A DNA stretch of 41,605 nt from Roseburia inulinivorans DSM 16841 (GTDB lineage: Bacteria > Bacillota > Clostridia > Lachnospirales > Lachnospiraceae), in NCBI RefSeq assembly GCF_000174195.1, contig NZ_ACFY01000061.1, forward strand, positions 1-41,605, read 5' to 3'. The notes beneath the pieces are model-generated. The model was not told the DNA's origin. It did no database searches and was given only the letters and a program-made list of their open reading frames with translations. Made by a program: the position numbers and the translations under genes. Shown here piece by piece: positions 23,622-31,295 of this stretch (within the stretch, counting starts at the first letter, position 1; each line of letters opens with the position of its first letter).

Positions 23622-26297
23622 ATGTTTCATGAACAATATGAAGTACTGCTTGTTTTTTCCAAGCTATCGGAGTTTAACACAGATTTAATTAATATTATAG
23701 ACTCTGAGAGGTCTTCCTGTTTAAAATTTACATATCTAGTGGATCCTACGCGAAAAGAGTTAGAATTATTGTTACAGCAAAATAAATATTTATGCATTAT
23801 TCCTTGCACTCAATATACTTTAAAGAAAAAATGTGGTCACAAATATAAACTTAATAATTACATAATTTCCCAACTATTGCAAAATCTTGAGTTGGAATTT
23901 TGGGGATGTACCTATATTTCTTCGTTAATACTACATGAAAAAGCCATTTGCTCGCAGATGTCGCTTGGTATACCGAAACCGCAGGTTATTTCGAGATTCC
24001 ATAATAAATCTGTATGTAATATATTAAAAAATAAAGAAATGAAAGCTCCTATCGTATTAGAACCTATTTATGCAAACAACTGTCTTTCAAAAGAGAAATA
24101 TACGGCAGCTTCTATAAACGAAGCAGATTCTATGATATCTCAGCTTTTTGATAATGATTCGGATATTGAAGAGTTTTGTGTATATGGAAGTATCGGCTCT
24201 GCGGAAAAAATCGTTATAACCATACTGGGTAATCCGCCTTTAGCTTTATCTTTTGTATGTGAATCTGACACAGATTTTTCCGAAGTAAACGCAGTCCGGA
24301 ATCAGGATAAATATACGAGACTTCTTTCAAATTCTTATCAACTGTTTCGTGAGTATAACTTTAGAGACTTTGGACAATTTATATATTCTTATGATAAGGA
24401 AAATGAAATATATTATTTGGTTGCTGTTAACTATGAAAATTGTTTGGATTATACGGTAATTACAGCATTTCAACAACTTTATGCAGTAAATAGAATAACT
24501 GACATATTAAACATTATATTGATTGTATATTTATCGAGATTAGAACCGACAGATACGGTTGTCGAGTTCATAAAAAAGTTTTCTGTGCATTTGTCGGAAA
24601 AAGTAACGGAAAGTATTATTCCATTTACGGTTCAACAGAAAATCAATTCAGCTTATTGTTATAAAAAAATCTGTAATGAATTAAAAGGAAGATTTTTATC
24701 TGCTGATGAAGGAAATCGTAATGAATTTATAAAGTACATCAATGGTTGCATGAAAAAATTGCCTGATATCCATAATCCCAACGAAGTCTATCTTGGTAAT
24801 GCGGATAGAGAATATTCATTTCTTCAAAACTATGAAGCACTCCCTGACTGCCCACAAAACGCTCAGAAAGTGCTTGATATTTCCATGCAGATACTGAATG
24901 GGCAAATGCGTTGGCATGCCCCATCCATGCTTTATAATGTGAATCCTCCGGTCATGTTTAATACAGTAGCTGCCACTACTGTAGCTAAATTGTACAATCC
25001 GAATGCAATAACTTCGAGAACCTGTTCTGGTTTTGTTGAGATGGAAAAACAAATTGTCAGACAGTTGTCCGGATTGCTAGGATGGGATGCAAAAGAATCA
25101 GCCGGGGTTTTTACGCCGGGAGGTAAATATTGCCTTACTTATGCGGTAAAGTGCGGACTTAATAGAGTAGATTTTCCAACACAGGAACGCCCTGTCGTCA
25201 TAACATCAGAAATCAATCATTATTCCATAGAATCTGTATGTGAACACTTTGGATTGGGAGGAAGATGTATCAGAGTACCCGTTACACATGAAGGGATTAT
25301 TGATTTTGAAATCTTTAGACAAATATTAATCAAATGCTTTACAAAAAGAATACCCATTGCATGCATAATATTTTCAGGCGGCAATACTACCCATTGCAAT
25401 GTAGAAAAGATAAAAGAGGGGCACGATATATTATATGCATTACTGGAAAAGTTTAATGTAAATTACATTCCGTACATATATTTTGATATGGTAATCTGCT
25501 GGCCTTGGTTATTTTTTAAATATTATGATTTTGATAAAAACAAGCTGGATATTCCGGTTGCCGTATTATCTAAAATGGCAGTTATACTAGAAAGGATTGT
25601 ATTTGCTCGCCTCGCAGATGGAGCAGGCATAGATTTTCATAAAGGCGGGTTTTCTCCTTATACATGCAGTATTTTCTTATCCAAGAAAGCAGATGAATTA
25701 TATGCAATCTCTGATAAGACAGTCAAAAACAACCAACATACTCCTATAGAGCCAAATCGCTATACACTTGGCAATTCAAGAGGCACTTCTGATATTTTGT
25801 CTGCATGGAATATTTTGCAGAGTGTCGGAATTGAGGGATTTCAAGCTTATGTGGCTAATATGCTTATTGTGGCTAATGTTTTGGCGGATGCTTTGCCTAC
25901 TTACGGTTTTACGATTTTGGAGAAAAATAATACATATGGTTTTGCAACAATCATATGGGCTGCCCGTCCCCAGAAAAAGTTAACTTTTCAAAAAATCAAA
26001 GAATCAAGTGAGGAAACCGTTGTAGCTAACAATGAATATTTATATGCATTGTCCGAATACTGGATTACAAATAAAGAATGCAGTTATTATACACGCTTTC
26101 TTCCCAATTATACAACGATATCCGACAATAGAAAAGTAGCGGTCATCTCACTTCTTCCAATGACATTGAATATTGATGAAGACAAAGCCAGAGAGATTGC
26201 TGCTAAACTGGGAACATTAAAAAAGAGCTTTGACCAGAAATATTTATCCGGAATGCGGTTTACAACTAAAGAAATGCCGGAAAACGTCGAGAAATAA
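23622..26297 (+). CDS. ATP-grasp-like + PLP-dependent decarboxylase-like fusion (891 aa)
   Basis: ATG 23,622 follows TAGGTG. Residues ~40-290 are laid out like a D-Ala-D-Ala-ligase/ATP-grasp domain: LELEFWGCTYISSLILHEKA and MSLGIPKPQVISRF, then APIVLEPIYANN and, near its end, YYLVAVNYENCL. The usual Lys in the 'VKP' position is Glu, so ATP use is uncertain. Residues ~430-870 are a group II/aromatic amino-acid decarboxylase-like fold-type I PLP domain. It has GVFTPGGKYCLTYAVKCGL, IIFSGGNTTHCN, D622 in YIYFDMV, and K674 in GIDFHKGGFSPYTC as the PLP lysine. No signal or membrane segment is seen. It converges on the SIR2-STAND gene, sharing a terminator. The substrate is unknown; it could make or modify an amine or peptide-like molecule used by the module. 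Confidence 0.65.
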   Translation: MFHEQYEVLLVFSKLSEFNTDLINIIDSERSSCLKFTYLVDPTRKELELLLQQNKYLCIIPCTQYTLKKKCGHKYKLNNYIISQLLQNLELEFWGCTYISSLILHEKAICSQMSLGIPKPQVISRFHNKSVCNILKNKEMKAPIVLEPIYANNCLSKEKYTAASINEADSMISQLFDNDSDIEEFCVYGSIGSAEKIVITILGNPPLALSFVCESDTDFSEVNAVRNQDKYTRLLSNSYQLFREYNFRDFGQFIYSYDKENEIYYLVAVNYENCLDYTVITAFQQLYAVNRITDILNIILIVYLSRLEPTDTVVEFIKKFSVHLSEKVTESIIPFTVQQKINSAYCYKKICNELKGRFLSADEGNRNEFIKYINGCMKKLPDIHNPNEVYLGNADREYSFLQNYEALPDCPQNAQKVLDISMQILNGQMRWHAPSMLYNVNPPVMFNTVAATTVAKLYNPNAITSRTCSGFVEMEKQIVRQLSGLLGWDAKESAGVFTPGGKYCLTYAVKCGLNRVDFPTQERPVVITSEINHYSIESVCEHFGLGGRCIRVPVTHEGIIDFEIFRQILIKCFTKRIPIACIIFSGGNTTHCNVEKIKEGHDILYALLEKFNVNYIPYIYFDMVICWPWLFFKYYDFDKNKLDIPVAVLSKMAVILERIVFARLADGAGIDFHKGGFSPYTCSIFLSKKADELYAISDKTVKNNQHTPIEPNRYTLGNSRGTSDILSAWNILQSVGIEGFQAYVANMLIVANVLADALPTYGFTILEKNNTYGFATIIWAARPQKKLTFQKIKESSEETVVANNEYLYALSEYWITNKECSYYTRFLPNYTTISDNRKVAVISLLPMTLNIDEDKAREIAAKLGTLKKSFDQKYLSGMRFTTKEMPENVEK

Positions 26298-26313
26298 TTG
26301 CAATCCCCAAATG

Positions 26314-26347
26314 CTGGTAAAGGTAGTGCATAAACGACCTTTACCAG
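26314..26347. terminator. Bidirectional terminator between the convergent genes
   Basis: CTGGTAAAGGT (26,314-26,324) and ACCTTTACCAG (26,337-26,347) form a perfect 11-bp stem around 12 bases, centred between the two stop codons. Confidence 0.75.
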
Positions 26348-26355
26348 TCAAAAAT

Positions 26356-29300
26356 TTATTTCTGAAAATACATATTTTGGAATTTTTGCTTCAGCAAATA
26401 ACAGTCTTCCAGAGAGATATTGTTGTCGGTCAGAGCATTTGTTTCATAATAATCAATTGCCATGTCCAACTGCTTAATGCCCAGTTTACACCACTTTTCT
26501 GTATCTTCTACATGATTTTTTATTCTTCTATAGGCAAACTGACTGTAAAAACATCTACACTTTGCTTCCTTATTTTTTATTTGCAATTTCATAGCATTGT
26601 CCAAAGCCTCTTTTATGTAATTTTCCGCTACATCCATACAGTTCATATACTCATAATAATAGGCTTTGGAGAGATTGGAATCTGCTTCAAAGGGAGTGCT
26701 GATATTGCTGAATATCGAATCAAGTTCGTTCATCATTTGTTCGCATTCATCAATTCCGTTCGGCTCTATAGAAAAAGAATAACTGATATAAGTGTTTATT
26801 TTTTCCGGTAAAACACCACTATATGTAAAAATGGCATTTGCTTTCAGCAACAATTCGATAGATTTATTGTATAGTGATAGAGCTTCCTCAAATAATTCCT
26901 TAATATCGCCTAACGTGTCATCAGATAACGCTTCTTTTTCAACAAAACCATATTGGAGCTTATGGTACATCAGCTTATTCAAAACATTCGCTTTTTGCTC
27001 ATAAATCCTAGCTAAAACGTACGGATCACTTATTTCACTTTCATGTGACAAAAGAATATCATACAACTCAAGCGTACGAACTGTCTGTCCGCTATGATTG
27101 AAAGCCCTTCCCAGTTCAATTCCTAAATCTATTTTTGTCTTTAAATCGTTGCTGTTTTGATATGTTTCAAAATCCTTTTCCAGACAATGAATACATTGTT
27201 TACTATATCCCTGTTCCATTAATATCACAGCATGATGGATATCAATTTTCATTAATAGTGTTCGATTGCTTTTTCCCAACAACTTGCGGGCTTCTTCGGC
27301 ATAATCCAGTGCGCTTTTATAATGATTAGAGAAATATTTTAACTTTGATTGAAAGAAATAAATATATGTCTGCGCTTCCTTTGACATGATGATATTAGTT
27401 GGTACTTTTTGCAATTCTTCAACGATTCTCTTGATATTATATGTAACAGCAGAGTAATCTTTCAGGCTCTGCTCAATTCCCCATATAATAGCAGATACTG
27501 TTTTTTTACTTCCTTCAATATCGTCAGGACTGAGAAGGTAAGATAAAGAATGCTTTAAATTTTCTGAATAGGATAACACCTCCACCAGAATTTTAGGAAT
27601 CAGATTAATATGCTCCATAAATAAACCATTTACTAAATCCTTTAATTCTTTTAATCTGCCTCTTTTTTCCATTCCCAAAAGATATTTCAAAATACCGCTC
27701 TGGTAAATAACATTTCTGCTGCTTAAATCAAAAATTTCATGAAAGAAAGGCAATCCTTTATGCTCATTTTCTTCAATATACCGTTTAAAAAAGAATTCTT
27801 CAATTTTATCATGCTGAAACTTTATTTTGTCCGTATTTGAATCATCTTTTATCAGAATATTAACGTCAATCAGATTGTTGATAATCTGATGAAAACGGTT
27901 GTGATATTCCATATCAAGTACATTCAAAATCTTAAATCGTGTAATTTGAATATTGGAATTTCTATAATGGATTAGTAAATCAAAATAAGCATAAATTATT
28001 TTTTGAGCTAAAAAGGCATCCGCCAGCTCAAGACGTTCCATCATCGCACTTGAAAATAAATCGTATATTGTGCCGCTGTGTTTGATGATTTCCATACCTT
28101 TATATGTGTTTAAAGCCTCAGCCGCAATGGCAATAAAAAACGGAGTAAGATTCTCATTGATAAGATTGTTCCTATTCCAGAAGGCAGACCTGCAGGACAT
28201 ATGCAATTGTTTTAAAACATCAGCAGATATGTATTTATCTAACAAGCTTTGACTATCTTCGCCGGAGAGTTTTGAAACGATATAGCTGGCATCCTCATGT
28301 TTAAGAATGGCAGCATTCGCGTAAAAACATAATGGATTTATTGCTAATGTTGTGGCGGATTTATATTCATAATATGCTTGTTCCCGACAAGTGATTATCA
28401 GTTTAATGCCTGTATATTTATTATGATAAATTTTATCTGCCAATTCCAACATTTTACAATAGTGACTCTGTTGGATTTTAACAGTATCGCTAACTTCATT
28501 CAAACCGTCAAATATAAGCAGAAGAAGTCTTTCACGCATCACCATAAAATGATTGATATGATTTAAAACCATATCCTCATTTTCGTTTGTAATATCCAGA
28601 TTAAGAAATAAGGAAAGCCCCTGCCTGCTGACAGTATTATTTTTAGGTGAAATAATGATAGGAATAATGTTATCCGCTTTATTGCGGATATAACTTTGGA
28701 GAGCGCTTGTCTTTCCGCATCCGCTGGAACCTGCTATAAACATACCGACTTTGTCAGAATTTAAAAAGACCGGAATATCTCTATCAAGCTGCAGGTTAAC
28801 GTGATTATCCTGTCCATATATGGTTTTCAGTTTAAGAAAATTTGTTTGACTTATTTCACTTTGCTTTTCCAATATTTTGAAGAAATAAATATCGTTATTC
28901 TGTTTATCCTCCCCTTCTTCATCAATTTCCAGATTGATATGAATCCATTTTGATTTATAGGATACATATTTTTTCCCGTTTGCTGCATTAATATCTTTTA
29001 ATATATGAATATCCGGCAATGCTTTTAGATAGAAATAATATAATGCATCAACCTCTTCACTTTTTATTACCCCAAGATCAATAATTATGGTATTCTGAAT
29101 AAAGCTCATGTGTTCATATTTTCCACTTAAAAATTGTCTGGCTTTGTATTTACTGTCAATCCGTCTGTCATCAATTGTATTTACAGGCAATAGTAAAGCA
29201 AGGAATGAAACAACCCGCAATAATTCATTGAATTCTTTAAGTGGTATGTCATATGTTTTTAGAACTAATTTGTTTGGCATGTTAAAATCAACAACATTTT

Positions 29301-30570
29301 CAATATCAAATTCGGAACATACTATTTTTTCAACAGCCAGCCAGAAAGCATCATTAATGATATTCTGGTTGTATTTCTTGTTAAACTCTGTTTTTATATC
29401 CACAATAAAATTTTGAGGTAATATCCCATTTCCTGTTGTTCTAACCAGAATTTCTGCGGAAACGCCTAAGATAAGAGCATCTAATTCATTATTGGGTATA
29501 TGAAGCAGATTCGAGGGAAGGTTTTTGCTGTTAAAAAAATAAAGGTATGAATAAAGGTGTTCATCATAATTCTTTGTGTAAGCCGGATTTTCCAGATTCC
29601 ATGATAGCTGCTTTTGGATGTCAGCAGATATCTCTAGTATGTCCAAGAAGTTTTCGTAAACTCTTGAGTAAATACGCAGCATTTCTACAATCGAGGTATC
29701 TTTCCATATATCATTCAAATGAATTTCTTTTGTTTTAATAATTGTGCTATATGACGGATGTATCAAAAAATCATTGAGTTTTTTAATGAGTTCATTAAAA
29801 TCTCCAAATTCCTTTCCATATAAATAGTTCCCTGTTGAAGACCTGCTTGCCATAAAATTCTGGATACTTTGAGTTGTAAACATATCAAGGTAATCAAATT
29901 GTGTAATGTCAATCCAATAAACGGCATATTCATTCTTAGTGCTCAAAGCGTTCATCAAACCGATATCTTGACCGCGATATCCAATAAAAATCAGAGGACC
30001 TGCTGTTTTTTCTGCAATATCTTTTTGGAGCGGCATTGGTAGCTGAACTAATTCATGCGGTGCAAATCGAAATTTCCCTTCCTCTAAATCCCCATGTACT
30101 TTGAGCAGATTAAAAAAAGGAGCATCACCAATTATATGATACTCTCCATCACCCACACGTTTTTGATAGGAAAGTCCTTTGAAAGTTTCTTCTAAAAGCA
30201 TATCAAAATTAGTTGTTATGACACTATGAATGTACCCATGTTCAATTAAGGAACGTAAACATAAATGTCCTTCTGTAGGTGTTAAATCTCCTAATTTCTT
30301 TTTTAAAAGACGTTCCTGCTCTTTCGGAGCCTTTCCCTGCCAAACTACATTAATAAATTTTTGATATAAATCTTCCCAGCCAATATTGTCGATATTATTA
30401 ACTCCATGTTCTAAAAGGCATTGTTTCATGATTCCACATGTTGAAATATCCCTTTTTGTTGCACTAAGTGAACATCCCGCACCTAAAATAATTGTACTGT
30501 TTCCAACGTGTTTTGCTTCTCTCAAAGCATATCCCAAACGCAAAAAAACACTTTCTAAATTATTCTGCAT
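26356..30570 (-). CDS. SIR2-STAND NTPase-TPR protein, Avs5-like defence protein (1404 aa)
   Basis: The start chosen is ATG 30,570, nine bases after AGGAGG; ATG 30,597 upstream has no site. Residues ~20-270 are a SIR2 domain: STIILGAGCSLSATKRD, then HSVITTNFDMLLEE and FNLLKVHGDLEEG, with GPLIFIGYRGQD following. The middle (~300-590) is helical and unassigned. A STAND/NACHT-type NTPase has Walker A FIAGSSGCGKTSALQSYI (~612) and Walker B RLLLLIFDGLNEVSD (~683). Residues ~1000-1390 form helical TPR-like repeats (SKLKYFSNHYKSALDYAEEA; NDLKTKIDLGIELGRAFNHS). SIR2-STAND proteins (AVAST type V/Avs5 and relatives) sense phage proteins and destroy NAD+. No recognition partner is known for this one. It lies inside the inverted repeats opposite the PLP gene. 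Confidence 0.8.
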   Translation of the reverse strand: MQNNLESVFLRLGYALREAKHVGNSTIILGAGCSLSATKRDISTCGIMKQCLLEHGVNNIDNIGWEDLYQKFINVVWQGKAPKEQERLLKKKLGDLTPTEGHLCLRSLIEHGYIHSVITTNFDMLLEETFKGLSYQKRVGDGEYHIIGDAPFFNLLKVHGDLEEGKFRFAPHELVQLPMPLQKDIAEKTAGPLIFIGYRGQDIGLMNALSTKNEYAVYWIDITQFDYLDMFTTQSIQNFMASRSSTGNYLYGKEFGDFNELIKKLNDFLIHPSYSTIIKTKEIHLNDIWKDTSIVEMLRIYSRVYENFLDILEISADIQKQLSWNLENPAYTKNYDEHLYSYLYFFNSKNLPSNLLHIPNNELDALILGVSAEILVRTTGNGILPQNFIVDIKTEFNKKYNQNIINDAFWLAVEKIVCSEFDIENVVDFNMPNKLVLKTYDIPLKEFNELLRVVSFLALLLPVNTIDDRRIDSKYKARQFLSGKYEHMSFIQNTIIIDLGVIKSEEVDALYYFYLKALPDIHILKDINAANGKKYVSYKSKWIHINLEIDEEGEDKQNNDIYFFKILEKQSEISQTNFLKLKTIYGQDNHVNLQLDRDIPVFLNSDKVGMFIAGSSGCGKTSALQSYIRNKADNIIPIIISPKNNTVSRQGLSLFLNLDITNENEDMVLNHINHFMVMRERLLLLIFDGLNEVSDTVKIQQSHYCKMLELADKIYHNKYTGIKLIITCREQAYYEYKSATTLAINPLCFYANAAILKHEDASYIVSKLSGEDSQSLLDKYISADVLKQLHMSCRSAFWNRNNLINENLTPFFIAIAAEALNTYKGMEIIKHSGTIYDLFSSAMMERLELADAFLAQKIIYAYFDLLIHYRNSNIQITRFKILNVLDMEYHNRFHQIINNLIDVNILIKDDSNTDKIKFQHDKIEEFFFKRYIEENEHKGLPFFHEIFDLSSRNVIYQSGILKYLLGMEKRGRLKELKDLVNGLFMEHINLIPKILVEVLSYSENLKHSLSYLLSPDDIEGSKKTVSAIIWGIEQSLKDYSAVTYNIKRIVEELQKVPTNIIMSKEAQTYIYFFQSKLKYFSNHYKSALDYAEEARKLLGKSNRTLLMKIDIHHAVILMEQGYSKQCIHCLEKDFETYQNSNDLKTKIDLGIELGRAFNHSGQTVRTLELYDILLSHESEISDPYVLARIYEQKANVLNKLMYHKLQYGFVEKEALSDDTLGDIKELFEEALSLYNKSIELLLKANAIFTYSGVLPEKINTYISYSFSIEPNGIDECEQMMNELDSIFSNISTPFEADSNLSKAYYYEYMNCMDVAENYIKEALDNAMKLQIKNKEAKCRCFYSQFAYRRIKNHVEDTEKWCKLGIKQLDMAIDYYETNALTDNNISLEDCYLLKQKFQNMYFQK

Positions 30571-30645
30571 CCTAAAACCCCTCCTGACCAAAATCATTGT
30601 AGATTATTATGATGTCAGTAATACAGGCTAATCTAACTTTATCTG

Positions 30646-30768
30646 GTATCCGAGACAGTGAATAACTTTTGCCTATTTGTCAATAACCTATAACTATTCA
30701 TTATCCTCTATTTCACAAAAACAGATGTTTCCCTATTTTCTATCTCGATAATTCCTAATTATCGTTAC
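30646..30768 (-). repeat. Right 123-bp inverted repeat of the two-gene module
   Basis: It is the exact reverse complement of 23,428-23,550, including the 19-bp palindrome (30,746-30,764). Its inner end lies 75 bp upstream of the SIR2-STAND start, nearly the same distance as on the left side. Outside it, the sequence (CATATTAAAATAAAATG) differs from the left flank and shows no promoter or target duplication. Confidence 0.95.
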
Positions 30769-30801
30769 CATATTAAAATAAAATGAAAATTTTTTCGGCA
30801 G

Positions 30802-30844
30802 CCCCTTTTACCTAGCGGCGAATTAGGTGAAGGGGTTTTCTTTT
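30802..30844 (+). terminator. Terminator hairpin downstream of the right repeat
   Basis: CCCCTTTTACCTA (30,802-30,814) pairs with TTAGGTGAAGGGG (30,823-30,835) with one bulged base, followed by TTTTCTTTT. Its arms resemble those of the hairpin after the sigma-like gene, so it may belong to the host element and mark the right border of the insert. Confidence 0.65.
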
Positions 30845-30890
30845 GTCTAAAATATTCCCCTTTTACTGCACTTTGACAACTTCATATCTG

Positions 30891-31133
30891 TGCATCAGGC
30901 ACACATCCGACCGGCCGGAGAGCCGGAAAGCACAAGTCAGGGTACGCCATGACGGATCAGTGTGAAAAGAACCGCACTATCCTGAGTGGGAACTACCTGT
31001 GGCTTTACTGCCCGTGGTGGGGCAGGATGCGATGATACCGGTCGGAGATAATGCTACTTCCACGCCAGTGGCCCGCATAAGTGACGGGAAAATGCACACC
31101 CACGTTTGAGAAAGAATGTGGGCGGCTTTTTAT
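30891..31133 (+). ncRNA. Candidate structured RNA upstream of the helicase gene
   Basis: There is no good ORF in this GC-richer stretch, but at least six compact hairpins follow each other. They are CCGGC/GCCGG (30,911-30,926), GTCAGGG-TACG-CC..TGAC (30,936-30,953), GGATCAGTG/CACTATCC (30,954-30,982), CTGCCC/GGGCAG (31,008-31,025), CCAC/GTGG (near 31,061-31,071) and CCCG/CGGG (near 31,072-31,087). A terminator-like CCCAC/GTGGG stem plus T run closes it (31,099-31,131). This density of hairpins suggests a folded RNA or riboswitch-like leader. No named family is recognised. Confidence 0.45.
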
Positions 31134-31172
31134 GATGCCTGCTTACCGGCAGGATGGCTGATGCACCTTTTT

Positions 31173-31266
31173 ATAAAGCAGTAGAAATCATGGGCTGGAT
31201 GGAAGCTCATTTTTGTTAGTAAAAAGCCAAACCGATACCTTCCAGCCTATTCCTGTGCTGCTTTAT
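31173..31266 (+). promoter_or_regulatory. Structured 5' leader of the helicase gene
   Basis: ATAAAGCAG (31,173-31,181) pairs with CTGCTTTAT (31,258-31,266) and encloses GGCTGG/CCAGCC (31,193-31,247), so the leader folds into one long nested stem that ends 17 bp before the AGGAGG site. It could control translation of the helicase. Confidence 0.45.
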
Positions 31267-31295
31267 GGCACTAAGAAATTTTAGGAGGCGTAACG

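Larger units (their letters stand above)
22316..30844. mobile_element. Inserted recombinase + inverted-repeat two-gene module
   Basis: The limits are approximate. Between the terminator of the element's sigma-like gene (22,283) and the terminator/structured leader ahead of its helicase gene lie a tyrosine recombinase and two convergent genes framed by 123-bp inverted repeats. The genes look unrelated to conjugation. The segment is AT-rich. No target-site duplication is visible at the repeat ends, so the repeats may be internal (an inverton) rather than the ends of a transposon. Confidence 0.55.

Noticed and set aside
26230..26811. Plus-strand ORF after the PLP gene
   Set aside because: It runs opposite the TPR end of the SIR2-STAND gene and crosses the shared terminator; no site or family supports it.
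23421..30776. Inverted repeats as ends of a classical transposon
   Set aside because: No target-site duplication is visible directly outside the repeats, and no DDE transposase is inside; kept only as an alternative to inversion.
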